From: Parabacteroides sp. AD58
GTDB lineage: Bacteria; Bacteroidota; Bacteroidia; Bacteroidales; Tannerellaceae
Reading direction: 5' to 3'
NCBI RefSeq assembly: GCF_023744375.2
Contig: NZ_CP146284.1
Location: 2,976,001 to 3,040,000, forward strand
Length of the DNA: 64,000 nt
This document shows, piece after piece, positions 26,474 to 34,079 of the stretch. The notes below the pieces were generated by a model. The model was given only the letters and a program-made list of their open reading frames with translations. It searched no databases and was not told the DNA's origin. The position numbers were made by a program, and so were the translations under genes. The number at the start of each line of letters is the position of its first letter. The first letter of the stretch is position 1.

Positions 26474-28732
26474 ATGGAAACATTCTATCTGTTTTTGGTT
26501 ATTTTCCTGGCAGTACTGGCGATATTTGACTTGTCGGTCGGTGTCAGTAATGATGCGGTAAACTTCCTAAACGCTTCGATTGGTTCAAAAGCTGCATCTT
26601 TTCGTGTTATCATGATTGTTGCAGCCACAGGTATTCTGGTGGGAGCGGCTTTATCGAATGGAATGATGGATATTGCGCGGCATGGCATTTACCAGCCCCA
26701 GTATTTCTATTTCTCTGAGATCATGTGCATTCTGGTAGCAGTAATGTTGACGGATGTGGTGATTTTGGATATCTTTAATTCGTTGGGAATGCCGACATCT
26801 ACAACGGTTTCTCTGGTCTTTGAATTGTTAGGTGGTACCGTAGCCTACTCTCTCATCAAGATTGCCAACGATACGGAAAACATCCTGCATATTGGTGATT
26901 TGATGAATACGGATAAAGCATTGACCGTTATCTTAGGTATCTTTACCTCTGTAGCCATTGCTTTTATATTCGGTGCGATCGTCCAATACATTTCCCGTCT
27001 GATTTTTACCTTTAATTACCGGAAGACGGCCAAGTATTTCATTGGTCTGTTTGGTGGACTTGCAGCTACGGCTATCGTTTATTTCATGCTTTTCAAAGGG
27101 TTGAAGTCAAGTCCGTTCCTGGCAGGTCCGGTAGCTGATTATATTTTCTCACATACAGGAAAACTGGTATTGTATTGCTTCATCGGATTTACTGTTCTGA
27201 TGCAGGTATTGCACTGGCTGAAAGTCAATGTATTTAAAGTAATTGTATTGATGGGTACTTTCGCTTTGGCTTTAGCTTTTGCGGGCAACGACTTGGTTAA
27301 CTTCATCGGTGTGCCTTTGGCCGGTTATTCAGCTTATACGGATTTCTTGGCACAAAACGGAACAACTACGCCAGATACCTTCCTGATGACTTCTTTGCAG
27401 GGTTCGGCCAAGACTCCATGGTATTTCCTTGTGGGTTCGGGTGTAATAATGGTGATTGCCCTGTTGACTTCTAAGAAAGCACATAATGTTGTAAAGACCT
27501 CGGTCGATTTGGCCCGTCAGTCGGATGGTGATGAGAATTTCGGTACATCACCGGTAGCCCGTGTGCTGGTACGTGTCTGCAGTAATGCTTCTGCCACCAT
27601 TATGAATGTGGTTCCTGTTCCGGTCAAGAACTGGATTGACCGTCGTTTTAATAATCAGGAAATCATTTTGGAAGACAAAGCCAGTTTCGACCTCGTCAGA
27701 GCTTCCGTTAATGTGGTTCTCTCTGGTTTGCTGATAGCCGTAGGTACTTCGTTGAAATTGCCATTGTCAACTACTTATGTAGCCTTCATGGTGGCAATGG
27801 GTTCTTCTTTGGCCGACCGTGCGTGGGGCCGTGAAAGTGCCGTATTCCGTATTACCGGCGTATTGTCAGTAATTGGTGGTTGGTTCATCACCGCTGGAGC
27901 CGCCTTCTCCATCTGTTTCATCGTTACCATGATTATTTATTTGGGCGGTGCTCCGGCTATCTTGGTAATGATTGCATTGGCTGTCTATTCGTTGATTAGA
28001 AGCCAGATTATTTACAAGAAGAAAAAGCATAAAGAGGCCATGCAGGATGAAGTTAATACAACGGTAGCCAAATTGCGTACAGCCAGCAATCCAATTGAAG
28101 CGCTGAACCTGTTCCGTCAGCATAGCCGTGAAGAGTTGAAGAATGATCTGCAATTCGCTGCTCAGGCTTTGAGTGCCGCTGTTGAAGGCTTTACACATGA
28201 GAACCTGAAAGAGCTGCGCCACGTGATGGCTTCTATTGAAGAAAAGAAAGAACATCTGAAGCAAGTAAAACGTGTTGGTACGCTCGGGGTCACTCAGCTG
28301 GATCGTGATATCGCTATCGATAAAGGTTTGTATTACTATCAGAGTAACGACTTTGCCAGTGAGATTGTCTATAGTATCCGTCGTCTGGTAGAGCCTTGCA
28401 AGCAGCATATCGACAATAACTTCAATCCGCTGGATGAGATTCAGAAGAAAGATTTTACCGGTATGGACGACCGCGTAATCAGTTACTTGAACCGTTGTGC
28501 GGAGATGATCGAGAAAAACAACTATGAAATCATGCCTTCGTTGGTCGATGAATCCAATCAGCTGGTTGTTGGTCTGACGCAGTTGAAGAAGGAAGAACTG
28601 AAACGTATTCAGGGACAGTCCGGCAGTACCAAGGTCAGCATGGTTTATCTGAATATGTTGCATGAGACCATCAACGTGGTAAACTTCGCATGCAATTTGA
28701 TTAAAGTGAGCAAGAAGTTCCAGATGGAATAA
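26474..28732 (+). CDS. pit: Pit-family inorganic phosphate transporter with C-terminal PhoU-like domain
   Basis: This 752-residue inner-membrane protein imports phosphate with a cation. The two Pit signature halves are visible: FDLSVGVSNDAVNFLNASIGS near residue 20 and GNDLVNFIGVPLAGYSAY near residue 275, each within blocks of hydrophobic helices, and LPLSTTYVAFMVAMGSSLADRAWG near residue 435. After the last membrane helix (about residue 510) a long soluble part of about 240 residues follows, helical and charged, resembling PhoU/DUF47 regulators; this extension is typical of Bacteroidetes Pit proteins and makes it longer than the E. coli type (about 500). It stands alone. A weak promoter (GAACTTTG at 26437-26444) precedes it. 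Confidence 0.93.
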   Translation: METFYLFLVIFLAVLAIFDLSVGVSNDAVNFLNASIGSKAASFRVIMIVAATGILVGAALSNGMMDIARHGIYQPQYFYFSEIMCILVAVMLTDVVILDIFNSLGMPTSTTVSLVFELLGGTVAYSLIKIANDTENILHIGDLMNTDKALTVILGIFTSVAIAFIFGAIVQYISRLIFTFNYRKTAKYFIGLFGGLAATAIVYFMLFKGLKSSPFLAGPVADYIFSHTGKLVLYCFIGFTVLMQVLHWLKVNVFKVIVLMGTFALALAFAGNDLVNFIGVPLAGYSAYTDFLAQNGTTTPDTFLMTSLQGSAKTPWYFLVGSGVIMVIALLTSKKAHNVVKTSVDLARQSDGDENFGTSPVARVLVRVCSNASATIMNVVPVPVKNWIDRRFNNQEIILEDKASFDLVRASVNVVLSGLLIAVGTSLKLPLSTTYVAFMVAMGSSLADRAWGRESAVFRITGVLSVIGGWFITAGAAFSICFIVTMIIYLGGAPAILVMIALAVYSLIRSQIIYKKKKHKEAMQDEVNTTVAKLRTASNPIEALNLFRQHSREELKNDLQFAAQALSAAVEGFTHENLKELRHVMASIEEKKEHLKQVKRVGTLGVTQLDRDIAIDKGLYYYQSNDFASEIVYSIRRLVEPCKQHIDNNFNPLDEIQKKDFTGMDDRVISYLNRCAEMIEKNNYEIMPSLVDESNQLVVGLTQLKKEELKRIQGQSGSTKVSMVYLNMLHETINVVNFACNLIKVSKKFQME

Positions 28733-28801
28733 TGATACAGCTCTAAGCTAGAACTTATTTAAAGAGTGGTACAGACTCCGAGGAAGAGCCTGTAGATATA
28801 T

Positions 28802-28851
28802 AAACGAGAATCGGAAATCAATCTAACGAGGATTGTTGACGGTTCTCGTTT
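28802..28851 (+). terminator. Hairpin after pit, with repeat-like sequence
   Basis: AAACGAGAA at 28802-28810 pairs with TTCTCGTTT at 28843-28851. The run after it (GCTTTG) is a poor T-tract, so termination strength is doubtful. The internal sequence GAGAATCGGAAATCAAT resembles stretches at 18268 and 46935. The 347-bp gap from 28733 to 29079 holds only this hairpin, the repeat at 28905 and the -7 box at 29028. Confidence 0.45.
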
Positions 28852-28903
28852 GCTTTGTAGAAAAAGGTCGGTATCTTTTCCAAAATTCATGCCTATGTTT
28901 TGA

Positions 28904-28966
28904 TCAAAACACGCCGGGAATTTATCAATTTACGCCGGCTTTTGATGAAAAGACGCCGGCTTTTTG
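28904..28966. repeat. Triple 21-nt-spaced ACGCCGGC repeat, copy 2
   Basis: Cores at 28911 (ACGCCGGG), 28932 and 28953 (ACGCCGGC) lie exactly 21 nt apart and are flanked by AAAAC, AATTT and AAAAG before and TTTT after, as at 1015 and 52420. The Rpn-gene frame is open through this repeat, which makes a false N-terminal extension of 60 residues. Confidence 0.75.
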
Positions 28967-29027
28967 GTGATAGGGTGCTTTGTGGAAATGAATTCTTATT
29001 TTTCCTTGCTTATTTTTTATTTATTTC

Positions 29028-29035
29028 TAAATTTG
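29028..29035 (+). promoter_or_regulatory. -7 box of the intact Rpn-family gene
   Basis: TAAATTTG, followed by the leader CTATCCCGCTATTGGGACAA, which is shared with the pseudogene at 6114 and contains a small TCCC/GGGA hairpin. Transcription near 29042 supports the ATG at 29080. Confidence 0.55.
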
Positions 29036-29079
29036 CCTATCCCGCTATTGGGACAAAACACATTAAAAAGACCTTTTCT

Positions 29080-29943
29080 ATGAGAAAAAGCGTATTTATC
29101 AATCCGTTTGTGGATCGTGGGTTTAAGATTCTGTTCGGACAGGAATCGAGCAAGGAGTTGTTAATCGAGTTAATCAATGATTTATTGGAAGGTGAGCACC
29201 ATGTAGAAGACCTTTCTTATATGGATAAGGAAGATCCGAGTGAGACAACAGACGGTCGGGGTACCGTTTTTGACTTATTATGTAAGGATCAGGACGGGAC
29301 AACTTTTATCGTTGAACTGCAAAATGCCAGGCAAACTTATTTTTATGAACGGGCATTGTATTATCTTTGTCGTATGATCGCCTCACAAGGTAAGAAAGGT
29401 GAATCTTGGGAGTTTGAACTCGTACCGGTTTATGGAATCTTCCTGCTGAATTTCCGGTCAGGCAAAACAGATAAAGTCCGTACTGATCTGGTGATAGCCG
29501 ACCGTGAAACCGGCAAACAGAAGAGCCGGAATTTCCGGGAAATCTTCATCGAATTTCCATTATTCAACAAAGCGGAATCAGAATGTAAGACTCCGTTGGA
29601 TTACTGGTTATATAATTTAAAGCATATGGAACAGTTGGAACATTTATCATTCAAAGGTCAGAAAGCCTTGTTTGCCCGCTTGGAGGAATTGGCTCGTATC
29701 GCCAATATGAACAAGAAGGAACGGGCAGAATACGAGGCTGCCTTGAAAATATACCGGGATAATGAAAATGTTGTTACGACGGCAAGAAGAGAAGGGAAAG
29801 AAGAAGGAATAGCAATTGGAGAGGAGAGAGGCTTAAAGAAAGGTATATTGACAACCGCCCGCCTGATGAAACAGAATGGTATTTCTTTTGAGCAAATTAA
29901 ATTATGTACGGGCCTGTCTGACGAGGAAATACGGCATTTATAA
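29080..29943 (+). CDS. Rpn-family recombination-promoting nuclease/putative transposase (PD-(D/E)XK)
   Basis: This protein of 287 residues belongs to the multicopy Rpn/TIGR01784 family; characterised E. coli Rpn proteins are DNA endonucleases that raise RecA-independent recombination. The start MRKSVFINPFVDRGFKILFG is typical. The nuclease core shows GTVFDLLCKDQDG (catalytic Asp) and TFIVELQNAR (Glu-x-Gln), with YLCRMI after. The C-terminal part is a charged helix (KEEGIAIGEERGLKKG) and the short GISFEQIKLCTGLSDEEI motif. The frame is open upstream to 28900, but that part comes from the ACGCCGGC repeat and lies before the promoter. A decayed copy with the same leader is at 6114. Confidence 0.88.
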   Translation: MRKSVFINPFVDRGFKILFGQESSKELLIELINDLLEGEHHVEDLSYMDKEDPSETTDGRGTVFDLLCKDQDGTTFIVELQNARQTYFYERALYYLCRMIASQGKKGESWEFELVPVYGIFLLNFRSGKTDKVRTDLVIADRETGKQKSRNFREIFIEFPLFNKAESECKTPLDYWLYNLKHMEQLEHLSFKGQKALFARLEELARIANMNKKERAEYEAALKIYRDNENVVTTARREGKEEGIAIGEERGLKKGILTTARLMKQNGISFEQIKLCTGLSDEEIRHL

Positions 29944-30028
29944 TCTGTGTTTCAGGGTAGAAGGAGATATGGCTTTTGTTGTGAAGAAGAAAAATATTCC
30001 CTTTTAAAATTTTTTATCACGAAAATAC

Positions 30029-30059
30029 TTGACAAACCACTTGACAAAACGTACTTTTG
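30029..30059 (+). promoter_or_regulatory. Promoter of a candidate small RNA
   Basis: TTGACA at 30029-30034 and TACTTTTG at 30052-30059, 20 nt apart from the end of TTG. It points away from the convergent wbqC gene, and no reading frame of note follows before the hairpin at 30111. Confidence 0.55.
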
Positions 30060-30065
30060 CACTGT

Positions 30066-30142
30066 GGTTTTTTCATAATAGTATTAGATTTAAGGTTAAC
30101 AAAGTTGATTAGGGGTTGTCGTGAGACAGCCTTTAATTTTTT
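30066..30142 (+). ncRNA. Candidate small RNA of about 77 nt
   Basis: From the expected start at 30066 a short RNA would end in the hairpin AGGGGTTGTC-GTGA-GACAGCCTTT (30111-30134) followed by AATTTTTT. The hairpin and T-run read in the plus direction only, so it is not the terminator of the convergent wbqC operon. No open frame is present. The evidence is promoter plus terminator; no known family was recognised. Confidence 0.45.
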
Positions 30143-30160
30143 ATACCTACCTGAATATAA

Positions 30161-30781
30161 TCAGCGAATAGATTTTTGTAAGATAAGAAGACTTTCCGGA
30201 CCCATGTTGAAAAGTAAATCTACGATGCTCAGGTTAGGCAAGAAGCCTAGTTTTTCTTGGAATACCTGATAATAAGGAATCGGTTGGAAGGACGGATCAA
30301 CCCCTTCGTGTTTGGGACGGATGATTTCCCGGAAATCAGCGTTTACCTCGGGCTGATATTCGGTTGTGTAATGGATATCCGGCTGCATGTCGATCAATCG
30401 GCAGATTACCTCGCGCAGGGCTTCATTGAAGTCGAGCAGGAACTCATATTTCTTTTCATAGAAAGGGGCGAAATCTTCTTCATAATATTCGAAAAAGGGA
30501 CTCATCCGGTATGCAGATACTAAAGCGTTCCAATGCAGATGACGCCAATTTCCGTGATCGGAGATGCGAATGTCTTTTGTCAGACATTTTAAGGTCTCGG
30601 GTTTGACAATCGGGACCGTAAGTGCCTGCGGACCATTAGCCGCAGCGATGACACAGCGGTTGCGGTACGTCTGTTTCAGATAATTCTCCTGGGTTTCCAA
30701 CCAGATATGGTCGTAAGCAAATAACTTGGTATATAATTGGATGGGGCCTAAATAAGCCGTCGAAACATAAGCTGTATTCAT
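30161..30781 (-). CDS. WbqC-like family protein
   Basis: This 206-residue cytoplasmic protein matches the WbqC-like family, met both in O-antigen clusters and, in Bacteroidetes, beside lepB. Family features include STAYLGPIQLYTKLFAYD at the start, YRNRCVIAAANGPQALTVPI, and SAYRMSPFFEYYEEDFAPFYEK. The biochemical role is not established; some members are thought to act in sugar modification. It is the last gene of the dapB-lepB-lepB2 operon, 36 bp after the second signal-peptidase gene. Its 3' end faces the Rpn gene and the candidate small RNA. Confidence 0.88.
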   Translation of the reverse strand: MNTAYVSTAYLGPIQLYTKLFAYDHIWLETQENYLKQTYRNRCVIAAANGPQALTVPIVKPETLKCLTKDIRISDHGNWRHLHWNALVSAYRMSPFFEYYEEDFAPFYEKKYEFLLDFNEALREVICRLIDMQPDIHYTTEYQPEVNADFREIIRPKHEGVDPSFQPIPYYQVFQEKLGFLPNLSIVDLLFNMGPESLLILQKSIR

Positions 30782-30817
30782 TTCTATCTGTTTTTATGAT
30801 GTATTCGGATATACTCA

Positions 30818-31681
30818 TTACTTTATCAGGGTAAACCGGTTGTTTTTATCCGGACTGTACCAGCAGAAGAAGATCCGTCCGATGATATGATCCTCCGGAA
30901 TAATGCCTAAATGGCGGGAGTCGATGGCTACATCCCTGTAATCCGATAAAAACCAGTAATAGTTCTGTCGGAAAAAGAAGAAATTCATCTGCTTACCCTC
31001 TATGAATAATTTCCCGTCTTTGAAAACGGCATTCCCGTTCGTTTCATTTTGAATGGCTTCCCGGCAGGCTAAAAGCGAGAGACTGTCTAACGCATAGGCC
31101 CTGTCTTTTTGAGGAACAATAAACTGATACTCCGGTGAGGCATACATGCGGAAACAAGGCTGAAGCGCTTTGGGCAGTTCTTCTTTTATCTGGTAGGCTT
31201 CGAATGAAGTAAGCACGCAGGTAATGCCTCCTTCTACCACTTTCCATTCCCGAGAGCGTTCGGGCAGCTTCTTCAACAGGCGGATAAAGATATCTTTCCC
31301 CTGGTTAGCCATAAAATAGGAGGCTTGTGCCTGGGGAGAATGAGGATATTCTTTTCCATTTATCTGATACCCCGTACTTGTTACCCGTATGGTATCTCCA
31401 GGCAAGGCAATGCAGCGACTGACGAAAACAGGTGGATGAATCGAATCTTTCCGCAGCGGACTGGTAAATACCTGGATGGCATTCCGCTTTGGATGTTTAC
31501 CGAACGGAGTTTTGTCGAGGAGCACGAAATCACCCTGATGCAGGGATGTCTCCATGGAGTCGGTCGACAGATGAAGCGATTCAACCAGGAACAGGCGGAT
31601 TCCCATAACAAGAGCGGCCAGCAGTAAAATGCCTGCCAGCCACTTCCAGTTATATTTCTTGTTTTCTCCTTTTTGTCGCAT
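30818..31681 (-). CDS. Signal peptidase I paralogue lacking the catalytic lysine
   Basis: This 287-residue protein has the S26 signal peptidase fold: one N-terminal membrane helix (WLAGILLLAALVMGIRLFLV), box B with the nucleophile Ser42 (STDSMETSL), box D and the C-terminal box E (SDYRDVAIDSRHLGIIPEDHIIGRIFFCW). In active enzymes the general base is the Lys of KRxxxLPGD; here the motif reads VSRCIALPGD, with Ser88 in place of Lys. The neighbouring paralogue keeps the Lys. It may be inactive, use another base, or regulate its partner. It ends box E with the usual SRxxG context. It lies 21 bp after lepB and before wbqC. Confidence 0.85.
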   Translation of the reverse strand: MRQKGENKKYNWKWLAGILLLAALVMGIRLFLVESLHLSTDSMETSLHQGDFVLLDKTPFGKHPKRNAIQVFTSPLRKDSIHPPVFVSRCIALPGDTIRVTSTGYQINGKEYPHSPQAQASYFMANQGKDIFIRLLKKLPERSREWKVVEGGITCVLTSFEAYQIKEELPKALQPCFRMYASPEYQFIVPQKDRAYALDSLSLLACREAIQNETNGNAVFKDGKLFIEGKQMNFFFFRQNYYWFLSDYRDVAIDSRHLGIIPEDHIIGRIFFCWYSPDKNNRFTLIK

Positions 31682-31702
31682 ACAGTTTTGTATGATCCTG
31701 CC

Positions 31703-33109
31703 TTATTTCATGCTGTCAACCCAGCGGAACAAACGGTTCCAGCGGATACCTCCGTCGAACAGACTGCGGTCTTTGTCGAGTGATAACCAGATCATGATTG
31801 GTTTTCCAACGATATGATCTTCAGGAACGAATCCCCACGAACGGCTGTCGGCACTGTTATGGCGGTTATCACCCATCATCCAGTAATAGTCATATTTAAA
31901 AGTATAAGTACTAGCCTTTTCACCGTTGATGTATACAACCCCGTCTTTTTCTTCCAATTCGTTGTTTTCATAATTCTTGATACAGCGACGGTATAGAGCC
32001 AGGTTTTCCGGTGTCAGTTCGATGGTAGCACCCCGTTTTGGAATCCAAATCGGTCCGTAATTATCACGTGTCCACCCATTATCATAATCAACCGGGTAGT
32101 ACATCGTGCCGCCGAATACTTCCGGTTCAACGATTACCTTCTTGACAGACGGCAGCTTCTTTACCTGAGCTACCATAGCTTCCGTCATAGGGAAACGGTA
32201 AACCAGGTTGTAAGTACCATTTGTATTCGGCTGGAATCCGAGGAAGGAAAGGGTTTCCGGATCGGATACCGTACAAGGTTGTCCGTAAGGCATGTAATCA
32301 TCCCGACTGACGCCCCAGTTGCGGAACATCGTTTCCGTAAGCGGAGTTTCTGTCTCTACGAAATAATTCAACTGCATGTTCTTCGGGTTCTGAGCCGCTT
32401 TCCCGTTGATATATACCTGATTGTTACGTACACTCAAGCTGTCACCCGGCAATCCGACACAGCGTTTTACATAATTCTCACGCTTGTCGACCGGTCGGTA
32501 AATAATGTCTCCGAATGTCTGTTTGTTCATGTGTACGGCTTCACGACCATACATCTGTACTAACGTATAATAATCCGGATTTTGCTGTAACAGTGCAATG
32601 GTATCACCTGCCGGGAAGTTGAATACGACGATATCGTTCCGCTGGATCTTGCCTAAGCCGGCAACACGCTTATAACCCCACGAAGGCCAGTCGAGATACG
32701 ATTTGCAGTTAAGTATTGGCAGTGTGTTCTGCACCAGCGGGAAAGACAGCGGCGTGTTCGGAACACGAGGTCCGTAGCTGACTTTGCTGACGAATAGATA
32801 ATCGCCTACCAACAGGGATTTTTCGAGAGAAGAACTCGGTATCTGATAATTCTGAAAGACAAACAGATTGATGAAATAGACAGCTACCAGGGCAAAGATA
32901 ATATCATCCACCCAGTCGAAGATACTCTTCAAAGTCGGATTCTTCGTCTTCTTCCAGAATCCCCACGGGATATATTTCGTCAGATAGATATCAATCAGCA
33001 GGATATAGCCTAATGCCAACCAGCCGTTTTGCATCCATAAGATGAACAGCCCGTACAAAACGGCTGCAATCGCGAATTTGATATATTGTTTTTTCTCGAT
33101 CTTCTTCAT
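31703..33109 (-). CDS. lepB: Signal peptidase I
   Basis: This 468-residue inner-membrane protease removes signal peptides from exported proteins. Two or three hydrophobic helices are followed by box B with nucleophile Ser94 (IPSSSLEKSLLVGD), box D with general base Lys215 (YVKRCVGLPGDSL) and box E (MMGDNRHNSADSRSWGFVPEDHIVGKP). A large insertion of about 130 residues between boxes D and E, and another between B and D, make it longer than most, as is usual for Bacteroidetes LepB. It follows dapB by 27 bp and precedes the Lys-less paralogue. With so many exported proteins in this window it is likely the main enzyme. Confidence 0.93.
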   Translation of the reverse strand: MKKIEKKQYIKFAIAAVLYGLFILWMQNGWLALGYILLIDIYLTKYIPWGFWKKTKNPTLKSIFDWVDDIIFALVAVYFINLFVFQNYQIPSSSLEKSLLVGDYLFVSKVSYGPRVPNTPLSFPLVQNTLPILNCKSYLDWPSWGYKRVAGLGKIQRNDIVVFNFPAGDTIALLQQNPDYYTLVQMYGREAVHMNKQTFGDIIYRPVDKRENYVKRCVGLPGDSLSVRNNQVYINGKAAQNPKNMQLNYFVETETPLTETMFRNWGVSRDDYMPYGQPCTVSDPETLSFLGFQPNTNGTYNLVYRFPMTEAMVAQVKKLPSVKKVIVEPEVFGGTMYYPVDYDNGWTRDNYGPIWIPKRGATIELTPENLALYRRCIKNYENNELEEKDGVVYINGEKASTYTFKYDYYWMMGDNRHNSADSRSWGFVPEDHIVGKPIMIWLSLDKDRSLFDGGIRWNRLFRWVDSMK

Positions 33110-33136
33110 TTTACTGATATTTTATGCTTCGAAATC

Positions 33137-33853
33137 TCAGAAATGGAATAGGTCGTTCATGCCTAAAAAGCCTTTCTTTCCGGCTGTAAACTCAGCGGCA
33201 ATAACGGCTCCTAAAGCAAAACCGGCACGGCTCTTGGCATCATGCTTGATGCTGATTGTATCGGCCTCTGATTCATAAATGATTTCATGAATTCCCGGAA
33301 CTTCTCCTTCGCGGATAGCATGGATAGGCAGATCGGTTGGCTTTTCGGCTGTCTCCAGCGTCCAACGGTCTTTCCGGTCCAGATTCTCGATAACACCTTC
33401 TGCTAAAGTAATGGCAGTACCGCTGGGAGCGTCCAGCTTGTGAATGTGGTGCACTTCCGTCATCCGGACATCATAGCTTGGGAAATTATTCATGATTTTA
33501 GCCAGATATTTATTCAAGGCAAAGAAAATATTCACTCCTACACTGAAATTAGAGGCATAAAAGAATGTTTTTCCTTCCTTTTCACATATCTGCTTCACCT
33601 CGTCTAAACGGTCAAGCCATCCGGTTGTACCAGAAACAACCGGAACGCCGGCTTCAAAACATTTCATGTAATTGTTGAAGGCGGTTGCCGGAGTTGTAAA
33701 CTCGATGGCTACATCGGCACTTTTGAATGCATCCGACTGGAAATCTTCCGGGTTGTTTATATCGATGATTGATACAATTTCATGACCTCTGCTCAAGGCA
33801 ATCTGTTCGATGGTCTTTCCCATCTTCCCATAACCGACAAGTGCTATTTTCAT
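33137..33853 (-). CDS. dapB: 4-hydroxy-tetrahydrodipicolinate reductase
   Basis: This 238-residue enzyme reduces 4-hydroxy-tetrahydrodipicolinate with NAD(P)H in the lysine and meso-diaminopimelate pathway, so it feeds peptidoglycan synthesis. The Rossmann loop is VGYGKMGKTI near residue 6; the EFTTPATA and GTTGW motifs follow, and the substrate loop is EVHHIHKLDAPSGTA with the catalytic His and Lys. It is first in the operon dapB-lepB-lepB2-wbqC, with two overlapping -7 boxes upstream. Length is at the short end of the normal range. Confidence 0.94.
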   Translation of the reverse strand: MKIALVGYGKMGKTIEQIALSRGHEIVSIIDINNPEDFQSDAFKSADVAIEFTTPATAFNNYMKCFEAGVPVVSGTTGWLDRLDEVKQICEKEGKTFFYASNFSVGVNIFFALNKYLAKIMNNFPSYDVRMTEVHHIHKLDAPSGTAITLAEGVIENLDRKDRWTLETAEKPTDLPIHAIREGEVPGIHEIIYESEADTISIKHDAKSRAGFALGAVIAAEFTAGKKGFLGMNDLFHF

Positions 33854-33906
33854 ATTTTTATTGTTTTATATTGCAAATCTTCGTTTAATCTGTTGGAATC
33901 TTGGCA

Positions 33907-33922
33907 CAAAAATACAAAAATA
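33907..33922 (-). promoter_or_regulatory. Tandem -7 boxes of the dapB operon
   Basis: Two adjoining TATTTTTG copies on the minus strand, 54 and 62 nt before the dapB start, either of which fits the -7 consensus. Confidence 0.5.
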
Positions 33923-33964
33923 GATGGAATATGCGAATAAAAAAGCTGGTATCAGATTATTTCC

Positions 33965-33972
33965 TATCTTTG
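33965..33972 (+). promoter_or_regulatory. -7 box before ugd
   Basis: TATCTTTG on the plus strand, giving a leader of about 100 nt before the ATG at 34080. No clear -33 box was seen. Confidence 0.5.
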
Positions 33973-34079
33973 CAAGGTATTAGGTCGGTTTCGGAATGGG
34001 ACTGACGAACCTTGGTGTACCCTGAACTCTGTATCAGCGTGTTTGCCAAAGAGGGAAATAATCAGAAATTTATGAGAAT

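Noticed and set aside
27866..28663. 265-codon open frame antisense to pit
   Set aside because: It is the shadow of a long conserved coding region; the pit protein is clearly real in the other strand and the antisense product has no family features.
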